Shown here in pieces: positions 1-5,247 of a stretch of DNA of 6,821 nucleotides. Numbering within the stretch: the first letter of the stretch is position 1; each line of letters starts with the position of its first letter. The DNA is from Prevotella sp. Lineage in GTDB: Bacteria > Bacteroidota > Bacteroidia > Bacteroidales > Dysgonomonadaceae. The stretch spans positions 1-6,821 of the forward strand of contig JAISES010000303.1 of the NCBI GenBank assembly GCA_031263965.1, in the 5' to 3' direction. The notes beneath the pieces are model-generated. The model was given only the letters and a program-made list of their open reading frames with translations. It made no database searches and was not told where the DNA came from. The position numbers were made by a program, and so were the translations under genes.

Positions 1-2773
1 CTTCTTTCAGTATAAATCTGGTATCACCCAGTGCGTTCAGAGTCAGGCTGGTTACAGGATACAATTCACCGGTAACAGGATTTACATAGTTATTAGCCAG
101 CTCGTTGATTTTATTTTTATTTGCAGTGAATGTATAATTTGTAGACCATCCGAATCCGCTCCAATTATTTTCATATCCTACAGACAATTCGATACCCTGA
201 TTGGTTACACTACCCGATTGTACATAGTAATGCTCGTATCCTGATGAAGCAGACAAGTTAGCGTTGAATACCTGATTATAGGTTTTAGCATGGTAAAGGC
301 TGACATCAAATCTGAAATGTTTTAAGATACGTGAAGTTAATCCGATTTCCCATGAATCTGTTTTTTGCGGATCAAGGAATGCTATCGGATAGTGGTCGTA
401 ATTAGGATTGTATCCTAAACCTTGTTCGTTCCATGAGTGATACCTTTGAGCCAGGTTACGGGCAAAAGGTAACCCTACCGATGCAAATGATGCCCTCAGT
501 TTGAGGTATTCTATTTGCTTAGGCATAGGTAAAATCTCCGACAGGATGAATGATGTTCCTACCGATGGGTAGAAAAATCCACTCTTTGAGGATTGAGCTC
601 CGGCTAACTGGGAAGGCCAGTCGAAACGTCCTGTCAATGTCAGGTAATAGGCTCCTTTATATCCTATCTCCGTACTTGCAAATACAGACTGTGTTTGGTC
701 TTGCCATTTATCCTGGTAAGGGGTTAACTTATCCCTGTTGATTTGCATAACGTTGAATACGTTCGGAATTGCTCCGTCGTATGTCCCATCCATAAGCGGC
801 CCTCTGACATCCAGATAATTCTGCATTACATCAGAAATCGATGCTCCGGCATTAACCGTAAGGACAAGATCTTCATTTAAGATCCTGTTAATATTTGCCA
901 TAACATCGGCATATGTCTGCCTGTCTCTTGTCGATCTTTCGGCATAGTATCCGGTTGTTGAACCTTCGGTCAATGTTGTATTAGTAGTCGCATATAGCTT
1001 TTCTGTATATATGTTTTGAGAGTAGTCGGTGCGTACACGTCCCGAAACATTCAGCCAGTCCAGAATATCGTAGCTCAGGCTTCCGTTTACCATATAGCGG
1101 TCTTTTGTATTTGCCCGAAGGTTGCGGTAATTGATCCAATAAGGATTCTGTCCGGTATAATTCGTTAATCCGTAATTCCAGCGCTGTGTATATATCTTAC
1201 GCGAAGTATCCCATTCTTCGTACATCTTTACGTCATTCCAGTCACCGCTACGAGGGAACAGATAAGCCGATACCAACGGATTCTGATATAATCCCTGATT
1301 GGTCATGTTGTTATCTTTCTGTTTGATATAACTGGCGCCTACGTCAAGCTTCATCTTATCGTTCAAGAAAGATGTAGTATTGCGTATTGTGAAGTTCATA
1401 CGGTCATAAGTATTGTTATAGATAATACCGCCCGAATTTACAGCTGATGTTGAGGCATAAGTCTGGTTTTTATCAGTTCCTACAGATAAGGTAAGGGTTT
1501 CTGTTGTTACAACACCGGTCCTGAAATAATCGCTTTCAGGATCATATCCTCCCGAATTGCTTGCATTGAGTTTCGATCCCCAGCTTAAATCTGTGCTTAT
1601 TGTGTTAACCCCGGTAGTTCCTGTTCCGTACGAATTCTGGAATTTTGGCAATACGAACGGATTTAGAAATTCTGTATTTTGAGTAAATGTTACAGTCGTT
1701 TTACCGGCTTTTCCTTTTTTAGTAGTTATCAGGATAACTCCGTTCGCAGCATTACTGCCATATAGCGCAGAAGCGGCAGCGCCGTTCAGTACCGTCAGCG
1801 TTTCAATATCTTCCGGATTGATATCGGCGATAGATTCTGTTGTACCCGCAGATCCAAATTCCATGCTTCCTTCACCTCCTGTATTAAACATCGGGATACC
1901 GTCTATCACATACAGGGCATTGTTGGACTGGTTGATACTCTTTACTCCACGCATAATGACCTTTGCGGCACTTCCTACACCCGAAGAACTTGTATTGATT
2001 GTCACACCGGCAACTTTACCGGAAAGGGAATTTATAAAGTTGGCGTCTTTTACGCGGGTCAGTTCATCCTGGTTTACCTCCTGTGCATTATAACTCAGCG
2101 CCTTTTGAGAACGCTTGATACCTAACGCGGTTACAACAACTGCGTCTAATTCTCTGGAAACCGGAGTCATTTTTACGTTATAATGATTCTTGTCCGAAAC
2201 AACTATGTTTTCAGAATTGTAGCCCATGAATGAAACAATAAATGTCTTCCCTTTCGATACATCTAATTCGAATTTACCATCAACATCGCTGATTATACCA
2301 CCTGCATAGCCTTTTACTATAATTGTTGATCCGGCTAATGGTTCATCAAACTCGTCGACAATGACTCCTGTTATTTTTTTCTTATCAGATTGTTCATTCG
2401 CAGGACGTTTCATTAACATGATATTGTTACCTTCGATATGATAAGAAATATCTGTTTTGTTAAAAATGGCAGCTAAAGCCTCGTTAACAGGCTTTTCCTT
2501 TAAATTAAGAGTAATTTTTTGATCGATGTCTACTTCGTTTGTACTATAAACGAACAGATAATTAGTCTGCTTTTCAATTTGACTGATAACATTTTTCAGG
2601 CTGACATTTTGTGCATCTATGTCAACTTTTGCAGTCTGTTGTGAATAAGCTCCTAAGGAAAATAGGCCACCGGCAACTATAAGTAATAGCAAAGAGATAA
2701 TCCTTGCTTGTCGCATGCTGTTTTGCAGTGGCTTAAATGGCATTCGGTTTTTCTCGGTTAATTTTATTTTCAT
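1..2773 (-). CDS. SusC/RagA-family TonB-dependent outer-membrane transporter with STN domain (partial, C-terminus cut by window edge)
   Basis: Seen: one uninterrupted minus-strand frame of 924 codons running off the left edge. Residues 20-45 form a signal peptide (positive MRQAR, then a Leu/Ile-rich core ending near AYSQQ). Residues about 50-102 match an STN (secretin/TonB short N-terminal) domain. Residues about 134-204 match a carboxypeptidase-regulatory-like domain (ITGVIVDEFDEPLAG...DVDGKFELDV). The SusC-type segment VVVTALGIKRS is at 212-222, and a plug follows with LYVIDGIP (287-294) and NGAAASALYGSNAANGVILI (330-349). From about 353 the sequence is aromatic-rich beta-barrel. Family: imports glycans or other large substrates through the outer membrane, energised by TonB-ExbBD, usually with a SusD lipoprotein. 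Full members run about 1,000-1,150 residues, so perhaps 100-200 are missing. The ATG at 2773 is the first Met after an in-frame stop; Met11 and Met20 are possible alternative starts. The STN domain and the upstream sigma/FecR pair imply trans-envelope induction. The substrate is unknown. Confidence 0.95.
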   Translation of the reverse strand, partial: MKIKLTEKNRMPFKPLQNSMRQARIISLLLLIVAGGLFSLGAYSQQTAKVDIDAQNVSLKNVISQIEKQTNYLFVYSTNEVDIDQKITLNLKEKPVNEALAAIFNKTDISYHIEGNNIMLMKRPANEQSDKKKITGVIVDEFDEPLAGSTIIVKGYAGGIISDVDGKFELDVSKGKTFIVSFMGYNSENIVVSDKNHYNVKMTPVSRELDAVVVTALGIKRSQKALSYNAQEVNQDELTRVKDANFINSLSGKVAGVTINTSSSGVGSAAKVIMRGVKSINQSNNALYVIDGIPMFNTGGEGSMEFGSAGTTESIADINPEDIETLTVLNGAAASALYGSNAANGVILITTKKGKAGKTTVTFTQNTEFLNPFVLPKFQNSYGTGTTGVNTISTDLSWGSKLNASNSGGYDPESDYFRTGVVTTETLTLSVGTDKNQTYASTSAVNSGGIIYNNTYDRMNFTIRNTTSFLNDKMKLDVGASYIKQKDNNMTNQGLYQNPLVSAYLFPRSGDWNDVKMYEEWDTSRKIYTQRWNYGLTNYTGQNPYWINYRNLRANTKDRYMVNGSLSYDILDWLNVSGRVRTDYSQNIYTEKLYATTNTTLTEGSTTGYYAERSTRDRQTYADVMANINRILNEDLVLTVNAGASISDVMQNYLDVRGPLMDGTYDGAIPNVFNVMQINRDKLTPYQDKWQDQTQSVFASTEIGYKGAYYLTLTGRFDWPSQLAGAQSSKSGFFYPSVGTSFILSEILPMPKQIEYLKLRASFASVGLPFARNLAQRYHSWNEQGLGYNPNYDHYPIAFLDPQKTDSWEIGLTSRILKHFRFDVSLYHAKTYNQVFNANLSASSGYEHYYVQSGSVTNQGIELSVGYENNWSGFGWSTNYTFTANKNKINELANNYVNPVTGELYPVTSLTLNALGDTRFILKE

Positions 2774-2780
2774 ACATTTG
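2773..2780 (+). promoter_or_regulatory. Plus-strand -7 box (TACATTTG) of predicted antisense RNA, overlapping the susC start codon
   Basis: TACATTTG is an exact match to the Bacteroidetes -7 consensus TAnnTTTG. It reads on the plus strand, opposite to susC, and shares its first base with the A of the susC ATG. The -33 position is only partly matched (TTTT/TTTC at about 2748-2753, 20-21 bp upstream). A start site near 2786-2788 would be expected. Confidence 0.5.
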
Positions 2781-2787
2781 TAATGTA
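2773..2787 (+). repeat. 15-bp near-palindrome over the susC start codon
   Basis: TACATTTGTAATGTA on the plus strand, the second copy of the sequence at 4946-4960. It overlaps the susC ATG and the -7 box of the predicted antisense RNA, so a protein bound here could affect both transcripts. Confidence 0.5.
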
Positions 2788-2810
2788 AATGAAGTTAATA
2801 CTAAGTGATG

Positions 2811-2830
2811 TTTACAACCTTGTCGTGTAT
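2811..2830 (-). repeat. Copy 1 of 20-bp direct repeat (susC-proximal), possible ECF sigma promoter element
   Basis: On the minus strand this reads ATACACGACAAGGTTGTAAA. It differs from copy 2 at 3 of 20 positions and lies 38 bp upstream of the susC ATG. Both copies are followed, after small length differences, by CATCA and then TATTA, so the similarity extends over roughly 40 bp. The core AAGGTTGTAA is a plausible -35-type element for the cognate ECF sigma; this role is inferred only from position and duplication. Confidence 0.5.
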
Positions 2831-2840
2831 TGACTTTTTG

Positions 2841-2876
2841 CCGGAGAGTGTTCGTTCCACTTTCCGGTTTTTATTT
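2841..2876 (+). terminator. Plus-strand intrinsic terminator inside the susC leader
   Basis: CCGGAGAGTG (2841-2850) pairs with CACTTTCCGG (2858-2867) around a 7-nt loop. In plus-strand RNA all ten pairs form, one being G-U. TTTTTATTT follows directly (2868-2876). In the minus strand the same stem has an A-C mismatch and no U run, so the orientation is plus, against the surrounding genes. Confidence 0.75.
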
Positions 2877-2945
2877 GTACTATCCTTTTTTCTACATAAG
2901 CAGTTAGATTTAGATTAAAAATATTGAGTATAATATTGATGGCTG

Positions 2946-2965
2946 GTTACAACCTTGCCATGTAT
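2946..2965 (-). repeat. Copy 2 of 20-bp direct repeat (FecR-proximal), possible ECF sigma promoter element
   Basis: On the minus strand this reads ATACATGGCAAGGTTGTAAC. It lies just past the FecR stop and about 173 bp upstream of the susC ATG, with CATCAATATTATACTC following. If transcription of susC starts from this copy, the mRNA leader would be roughly 150 nt and would span the whole predicted antisense RNA. Copy 1 lies inside that leader. Confidence 0.5.
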
Positions 2966-2982
2966 AGGTTTAAGTCTGGTTT

Positions 2983-3942
2983 TTAATAAATGGTTATATT
3001 ATTCATGTCGTCTTTAGTGTATTTAAAATTATGGCGAAGCTGCAACACTTTTAAAACATGTTCAACACCATCTTTCGTCCAGAATTTTCCGGTATACTGA
3101 TGTTTTAATATTTCTTTATTTCTCACATCTATTTTTACGTCATAATATAGTTCGAGCTTCCCGAAAAGTCCCTTTACATCTTGTTTTTCAAAATATAATA
3201 TACCTTTTTTCCAGAGGAATTGATCCTGTGTCTCTATGTTGTTCAATATTAATTTGCCATTTTTTTCATATACTTTTTCGTTTGGCGATAACATTATTCT
3301 TTCATTTGTACTATTAGACAAGACCTCTACAGAACCGTTTATCAGTGCAGTTTCGAATTCGCCACTGGTACTGTATGCATTAACATTAAATTCTGTGCCA
3401 TGAACCATTACCTGATACTCTTTGGTTTTTACAATGAATTTTTTTTCGTCATCATGCATTACATCAAAATAAGCCTCTCCGTCCAGCTCAACGGTGCGCT
3501 CATTTCCTGTAAATTCATTTGAGAAGGTCAGACTGGATTTTGCATTCAGCCAAACCCGGGTTCCATCGGATAAAACGATTTCTGTCCGCTGTCCTTCAGG
3601 AGCATATACGGTTTGTAATGCAATATGGGGAGCTGTGATGTGTGGTTCTGATGATAAAAACAAATGATAACAACCCAGTGTAATAGCAAAGATAGCTGCC
3701 ACTTTAAGCAATTCCCTGACTATTTTTAGTCTTTTAATCTTATTGTTGGAATTACCTTTATTTTCGAGACTCAACTTACTGAAAGATACATCTTTGCTCC
3801 ATAAAGCCGTATCATATATACCTCTTAAAAGTAAAAGTTCCTCCATGTTTTTTTCGTCAGCATCCAGCCATTTGGCTATATCTTCTTTTTCTTGCCGACT
3901 GGAGTTGCCTTGAATATGTCGCTGTAAAATATTGTGATCCAT
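2983..3942 (-). CDS. FecR-family anti-sigma factor, single-pass inner-membrane protein
   Basis: A complete 319-residue frame with Bacteroidetes FecR architecture. Residues 1-79 are a cytoplasmic, charged, helical sigma-binding part. A single membrane segment lies at about 80-97 (VAAIFAITLGCYHLFLS). The periplasmic FecR domain covers about 112-208, with the hallmark stretches SDGTRVWLNAKSSL (125-138), GEAYFDV (155-161) and HGTEFNVNAY (181-190). The C-terminal DUF4974-like domain is about 247-317 (LYFEKQDVKGLFGKLELYYDVKI...). Family role: holds the ECF sigma at the membrane and releases it when the STN domain of the loaded transporter contacts its periplasmic part. The Gly182-Thr183 step corresponds to the conserved GT at which some Pseudomonas FecR-like proteins, such as FoxR, self-cleave; whether this one does is inference. 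The gene starts 85 bp after the sigma stop and ends 209 bp before the transporter start, so sigma and anti-sigma are probably co-transcribed and the transporter may have its own promoter. Confidence 0.95.
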   Translation of the reverse strand: MDHNILQRHIQGNSSRQEKEDIAKWLDADEKNMEELLLLRGIYDTALWSKDVSFSKLSLENKGNSNNKIKRLKIVRELLKVAAIFAITLGCYHLFLSSEPHITAPHIALQTVYAPEGQRTEIVLSDGTRVWLNAKSSLTFSNEFTGNERTVELDGEAYFDVMHDDEKKFIVKTKEYQVMVHGTEFNVNAYSTSGEFETALINGSVEVLSNSTNERIMLSPNEKVYEKNGKLILNNIETQDQFLWKKGILYFEKQDVKGLFGKLELYYDVKIDVRNKEILKHQYTGKFWTKDGVEHVLKVLQLRHNFKYTKDDMNNITIY

Positions 3943-4027
3943 GTTTTTTATAATATTATCAAAAGAGTTAATATACCCTTATGTAATATAGACGATCCGC
4001 ATGGATGACCTACTAGTCGAAGCGCTG

Positions 4028-4591
4028 TTAAAAAATATTAATTATAATATATAGGAGGGTAGGAAAGTAATCTTTCAGGTTTTCTTTCAAGAATGACAAG
4101 GATTTAGATATATGATAATCAACGCCTTTAATGGTTATATCAAAATGTTCCGCAATTTCTTTTTTCGACATGTTTCCAAAACGGGACATTTCAAATATTA
4201 TTCGTGTTTGTTCCGGCAGGTTGGATATGGTTGAACGGAAAATATTTTGTATGTCACCGGCAAAAATTTTATCAGGATTGCTTGCCTCTAATGTCGATAT
4301 CCGGATCTCCAGCTCCCGTTGTACATATATTGATATCGACTCCAATGCTTCATTTTTTATTTTTTTATGTCTTAAATAATCTAAAGATTTGTTTTTTAAG
4401 ATTATATATAATAATTTTAATGGATTTTCTATTTCTCCAGCCTTAGATAGTTCCCACAACTTAATCAAGGCTTCAGATGTAATATCTTCTGCTACTAAGT
4501 CATTATGTACATATGATTTGGTAAACAAAAAACATCTGTCGTAATGAAAAGTATAAAATTTCTTGAAGTTGGAGGAATTAAGGCTATCCAT
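4028..4591 (-). CDS. ECF-type RNA polymerase sigma-70 factor (Bacteroidetes SusC/FecR-associated kind)
   Basis: A complete 187-residue frame of normal ECF length. Region 2 spans about residues 8-77 (FYTFHYDRCFLFTKSYV...AEDITSEALIKLWE, then NPLKLLYIILKNKSLDYLRHKK). Region 4 spans about 115-172 (FRSTISNLPEQTRIIFEMSRFGNMSKKEIAEHFDI, then the recognition helix ITIKGVDYHISKSLSFLKENL). Role: directs RNA polymerase to a few target promoters, expected to be those of the adjacent transporter operon, and is held inactive by the FecR protein encoded next. The last 12 residues (FPTLLYIIINIF) form a purely hydrophobic tail. The gene leads a minus-strand operon and has a good housekeeping-type promoter about 50 bp upstream. 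Codon use is more AT-rich than in the transporter or clpC. The ATG at 4591 keeps the complete region 2. Confidence 0.95.
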   Translation of the reverse strand: MDSLNSSNFKKFYTFHYDRCFLFTKSYVHNDLVAEDITSEALIKLWELSKAGEIENPLKLLYIILKNKSLDYLRHKKIKNEALESISIYVQRELEIRISTLEASNPDKIFAGDIQNIFRSTISNLPEQTRIIFEMSRFGNMSKKEIAEHFDITIKGVDYHISKSLSFLKENLKDYFPTLLYIIINIF

Positions 4592-4644
4592 TTATTAATA
4601 AAAATTCATCAATATTCGAGAGCTTGTATTAAATCTTATATCAG

Positions 4645-4677
4645 CAAAGATAATAATTTATCTAAGTACATGACAAA
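4645..4677 (-). promoter_or_regulatory. Promoter of the sigma / anti-sigma operon
   Basis: Minus strand: TTTG at 4677-4674, a 21-bp spacer, then TATCTTTG at 4652-4645. Both boxes match the Bacteroidetes housekeeping consensus exactly. The predicted start near 4639 gives a leader of about 48 nt before the sigma ATG at 4591. The -33 box lies within the left arm of the inverted repeat at 4665-4734, so a factor binding that repeat could control access to the promoter. Confidence 0.7.
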
Positions 4678-4734
4678 AAAAATGTAACAGTATTATTATC
4701 AATAATATGCTGTTGCAAAGTTTTGTCATGTACT
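4665..4734. repeat. 70-bp nested inverted repeat upstream of the sigma operon
   Basis: The outer arms are a perfect 14-bp inverted repeat: AGTACATGACAAAA (4665-4678) and TTTTGTCATGTACT (4721-4734). Inside, GTAACAG (4684-4690) pairs with CTGTTGC (4710-4716) with one G-T position, and TATTATT (4691-4697) pairs with AATAATA (4701-4707) around a 3-nt loop. The left arm holds the -33 box of the sigma promoter. Possible roles are an operator for a dimeric regulator, a cruciform, or the remnant of a small mobile element. No target-site duplication is visible around it. Confidence 0.7.
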
Positions 4735-4877
4735 CAGAAACTGTTTGAATTTTATAGCATTCAAATTTTTAGAACTGTTTTTTTGAAAAAAAAGGATTAA
4801 ACTTCAAATTTTACGGCATTACGCTCCTTTTATAAGAATTTGGTCAACAGAATAATGCAAACAAATCCTTATATACT

Positions 4878-4910
4878 AAAAAAGGATTGGCTGTCTCCCG
4901 ACAACCAATC
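4878..4910 (-). terminator. Minus-strand intrinsic terminator with GNRA tetraloop
   Basis: Minus-strand RNA: GAUUGGUUGUC pairs with GACAGCCAAUC (11 pairs, one U-G) around loop GGGA, a GNRA-type tetraloop. C and UUUUUU (4883-4878) follow. On the plus strand the U-G pair becomes C-A and the tail is only TTCACTT, so the orientation is minus. No protein gene on the minus strand leads into it, which is why a small RNA is inferred. Confidence 0.75.
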
Positions 4911-4947
4911 TTCACTTCTAACCATAAATCTAATACCATGAAAAATA
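4878..4947 (-). ncRNA. Predicted stand-alone small RNA, about 70 nt
   Basis: Bounded by a full consensus promoter (TTTG at 4984-4981, 20-bp spacer, TACATTTG at 4960-4953) and a textbook intrinsic terminator (hairpin 4910-4885, then C and six U to 4878). The start near 4947 is an estimate. The region upstream of the hairpin is A/U-rich and weakly structured, as in RNAs that pair with a target. It is read in the direction of the sigma operon, about 290 nt upstream of the sigma ATG, so it could also be an attenuated leader whose read-through enters that operon. A 31-codon frame (ATG at 4939, stop ending 4844) crosses the terminator and is not convincing as a gene. No match to a known RNA family was recognised. 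Confidence 0.6.
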
Positions 4948-4960
4948 CATTACAAATGTA
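4946..4960 (-). repeat. 15-bp near-palindrome shared with the susC start region
   Basis: TACATTTGTAATGTA on the minus strand, identical to plus-strand 2773-2787. It consists of two 6-bp arms (TACATT/AATGTA) around a 3-bp centre and contains the -7 box TACATTTG. In both places it sits at the predicted start of a small RNA ending in an intrinsic terminator. A chance match of this length is possible in AT-rich DNA. Confidence 0.5.
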
Positions 4961-4984
4961 ATGGGTATTTTTTACACACGCAAA
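4953..4984 (-). promoter_or_regulatory. Consensus promoter of the predicted small RNA
   Basis: Minus strand TTTG (4984-4981), 20-bp spacer, TACATTTG (4960-4953): an exact two-box match to the Bacteroidetes housekeeping promoter with preferred spacing. The -7 box is part of a 15-bp sequence also found over the susC start codon. Confidence 0.65.
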
Positions 4985-5207
4985 CAAAATAATATTAAAA
5001 TTAAATATTTAACATCAATGTAACACAAACTAAACATATAATTATCCAAAATGTTATTTTCAACGTCGAATTTGCAACATATTTAAAAGATAATAGTTAG
5101 TTTTGCATCAAAGATAAAAACTTTATGGCATCATTTTTGTTTGAATTCCAATAAATTAATTAGAGTTAATAAGAATTCATTGAACTAAAGCAATTAGAAT
5201 TAAGTCT

Positions 5208-5215
5208 TATATTTG
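5208..5215 (+). promoter_or_regulatory. clpC promoter -7 box
   Basis: TATATTTG matches TAnnTTTG exactly, 32 bp before the clpC ATG, giving a leader of roughly 25-30 nt. The -33 box is poor: TTG at 5180-5182 is 25 bp upstream, longer than usual. A second -7 match, TAGTTTTG at 5098-5105 with TTTG at 5071-5074 (23-bp spacer), could be an additional promoter with a leader of about 140 nt. Confidence 0.5.
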
Positions 5216-5247
5216 CAACATGCGTTGGAAACATCAAATAAACGGTT

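Larger units (their letters stand above)
2787..2876 (+). ncRNA. Predicted cis-antisense small RNA over the susC leader (DonS-like arrangement)
   Basis: Predicted from a plus-strand -7 box at 2773-2780 and an intrinsic terminator at 2841-2876, giving a transcript of about 90 nt with no gene of its own. It would be fully complementary to the susC mRNA leader from about 14 to 103 nt upstream of the ATG, which covers the ribosome-loading region. Known: in Bacteroides fragilis, DonS and related RNAs are encoded antisense to susC leaders in sigma/anti-sigma-controlled utilisation loci and repress them. The geometry here is the same; sequence relatedness to DonS was not tested. The exact 5' end is an estimate. 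The alternative is a chance -7 match beside a hairpin that serves another purpose, for example in the susC leader mRNA. Confidence 0.55.
2774..2982. promoter_or_regulatory. FecR-SusC intergenic leader with regulatory elements
   Basis: 209 bp between the FecR stop and the transporter start. It contains two copies of a 20-bp sequence, a strong hairpin with a U-rich tail on the plus strand, and a plus-strand -7 box reaching into the susC start codon. The length and content make it the likely site where the transporter operon is controlled by the cognate ECF sigma and by an antisense RNA. No protein-coding potential is seen in it. Confidence 0.7.
4592..5247. other. 656-bp gene-free divergent intergenic region
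   Basis: AT-rich DNA between the sigma gene and clpC. In order it holds the sigma promoter (4645-4677), the 70-bp inverted repeat (4665-4734), a stretch with short TTCAAATTTT repeats (4760-4769 and 4803-4812), a predicted minus-strand small RNA with promoter and terminator (4878-4984), and clpC promoter candidates (5098-5105 and 5208-5215). The longest open frames inside are about 20-31 codons with no recognisable content. No tRNA, CRISPR array or CIRCE-type heat-shock operator was seen. Confidence 0.75.

Noticed and set aside
1818..2093. 91-codon plus-strand open frame inside the transporter gene
   Set aside because: It lies opposite the conserved plug domain of the SusC-like protein and its translation has no recognisable features. 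It is a shadow of the real gene, as is the 63-codon frame at 550-741.
3943..4027. Possible terminator or small gene between sigma and FecR
   Set aside because: The 85-bp gap contains only short palindromes (ACTAGT, AGCGCT) and no stem followed by a U run, so co-transcription of the two genes is more likely.
4131..4446. Two overlapping plus-strand frames of 80 and 82 codons
   Set aside because: Both lie antisense to the sigma factor, whose regions 2 and 4 are clearly coding on the minus strand.
4665..4734. Miniature transposable element (MITE) reading of the 70-bp inverted repeat
   Set aside because: No target-site duplication flanks it and only one copy is seen in the window. It is kept as a repeat of unknown role.
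4844..4939. 31-codon minus-strand ORF in the intergenic region
   Set aside because: It runs through an intrinsic terminator hairpin and its U run and shows no recognisable peptide features. A length of 31 codons is expected by chance.
4592..5247. CIRCE or similar heat-shock operator upstream of clpC
   Set aside because: No TTAGCACTC-N9-GAGTGCTAA-like repeat is present; only housekeeping-type -7 boxes were found.
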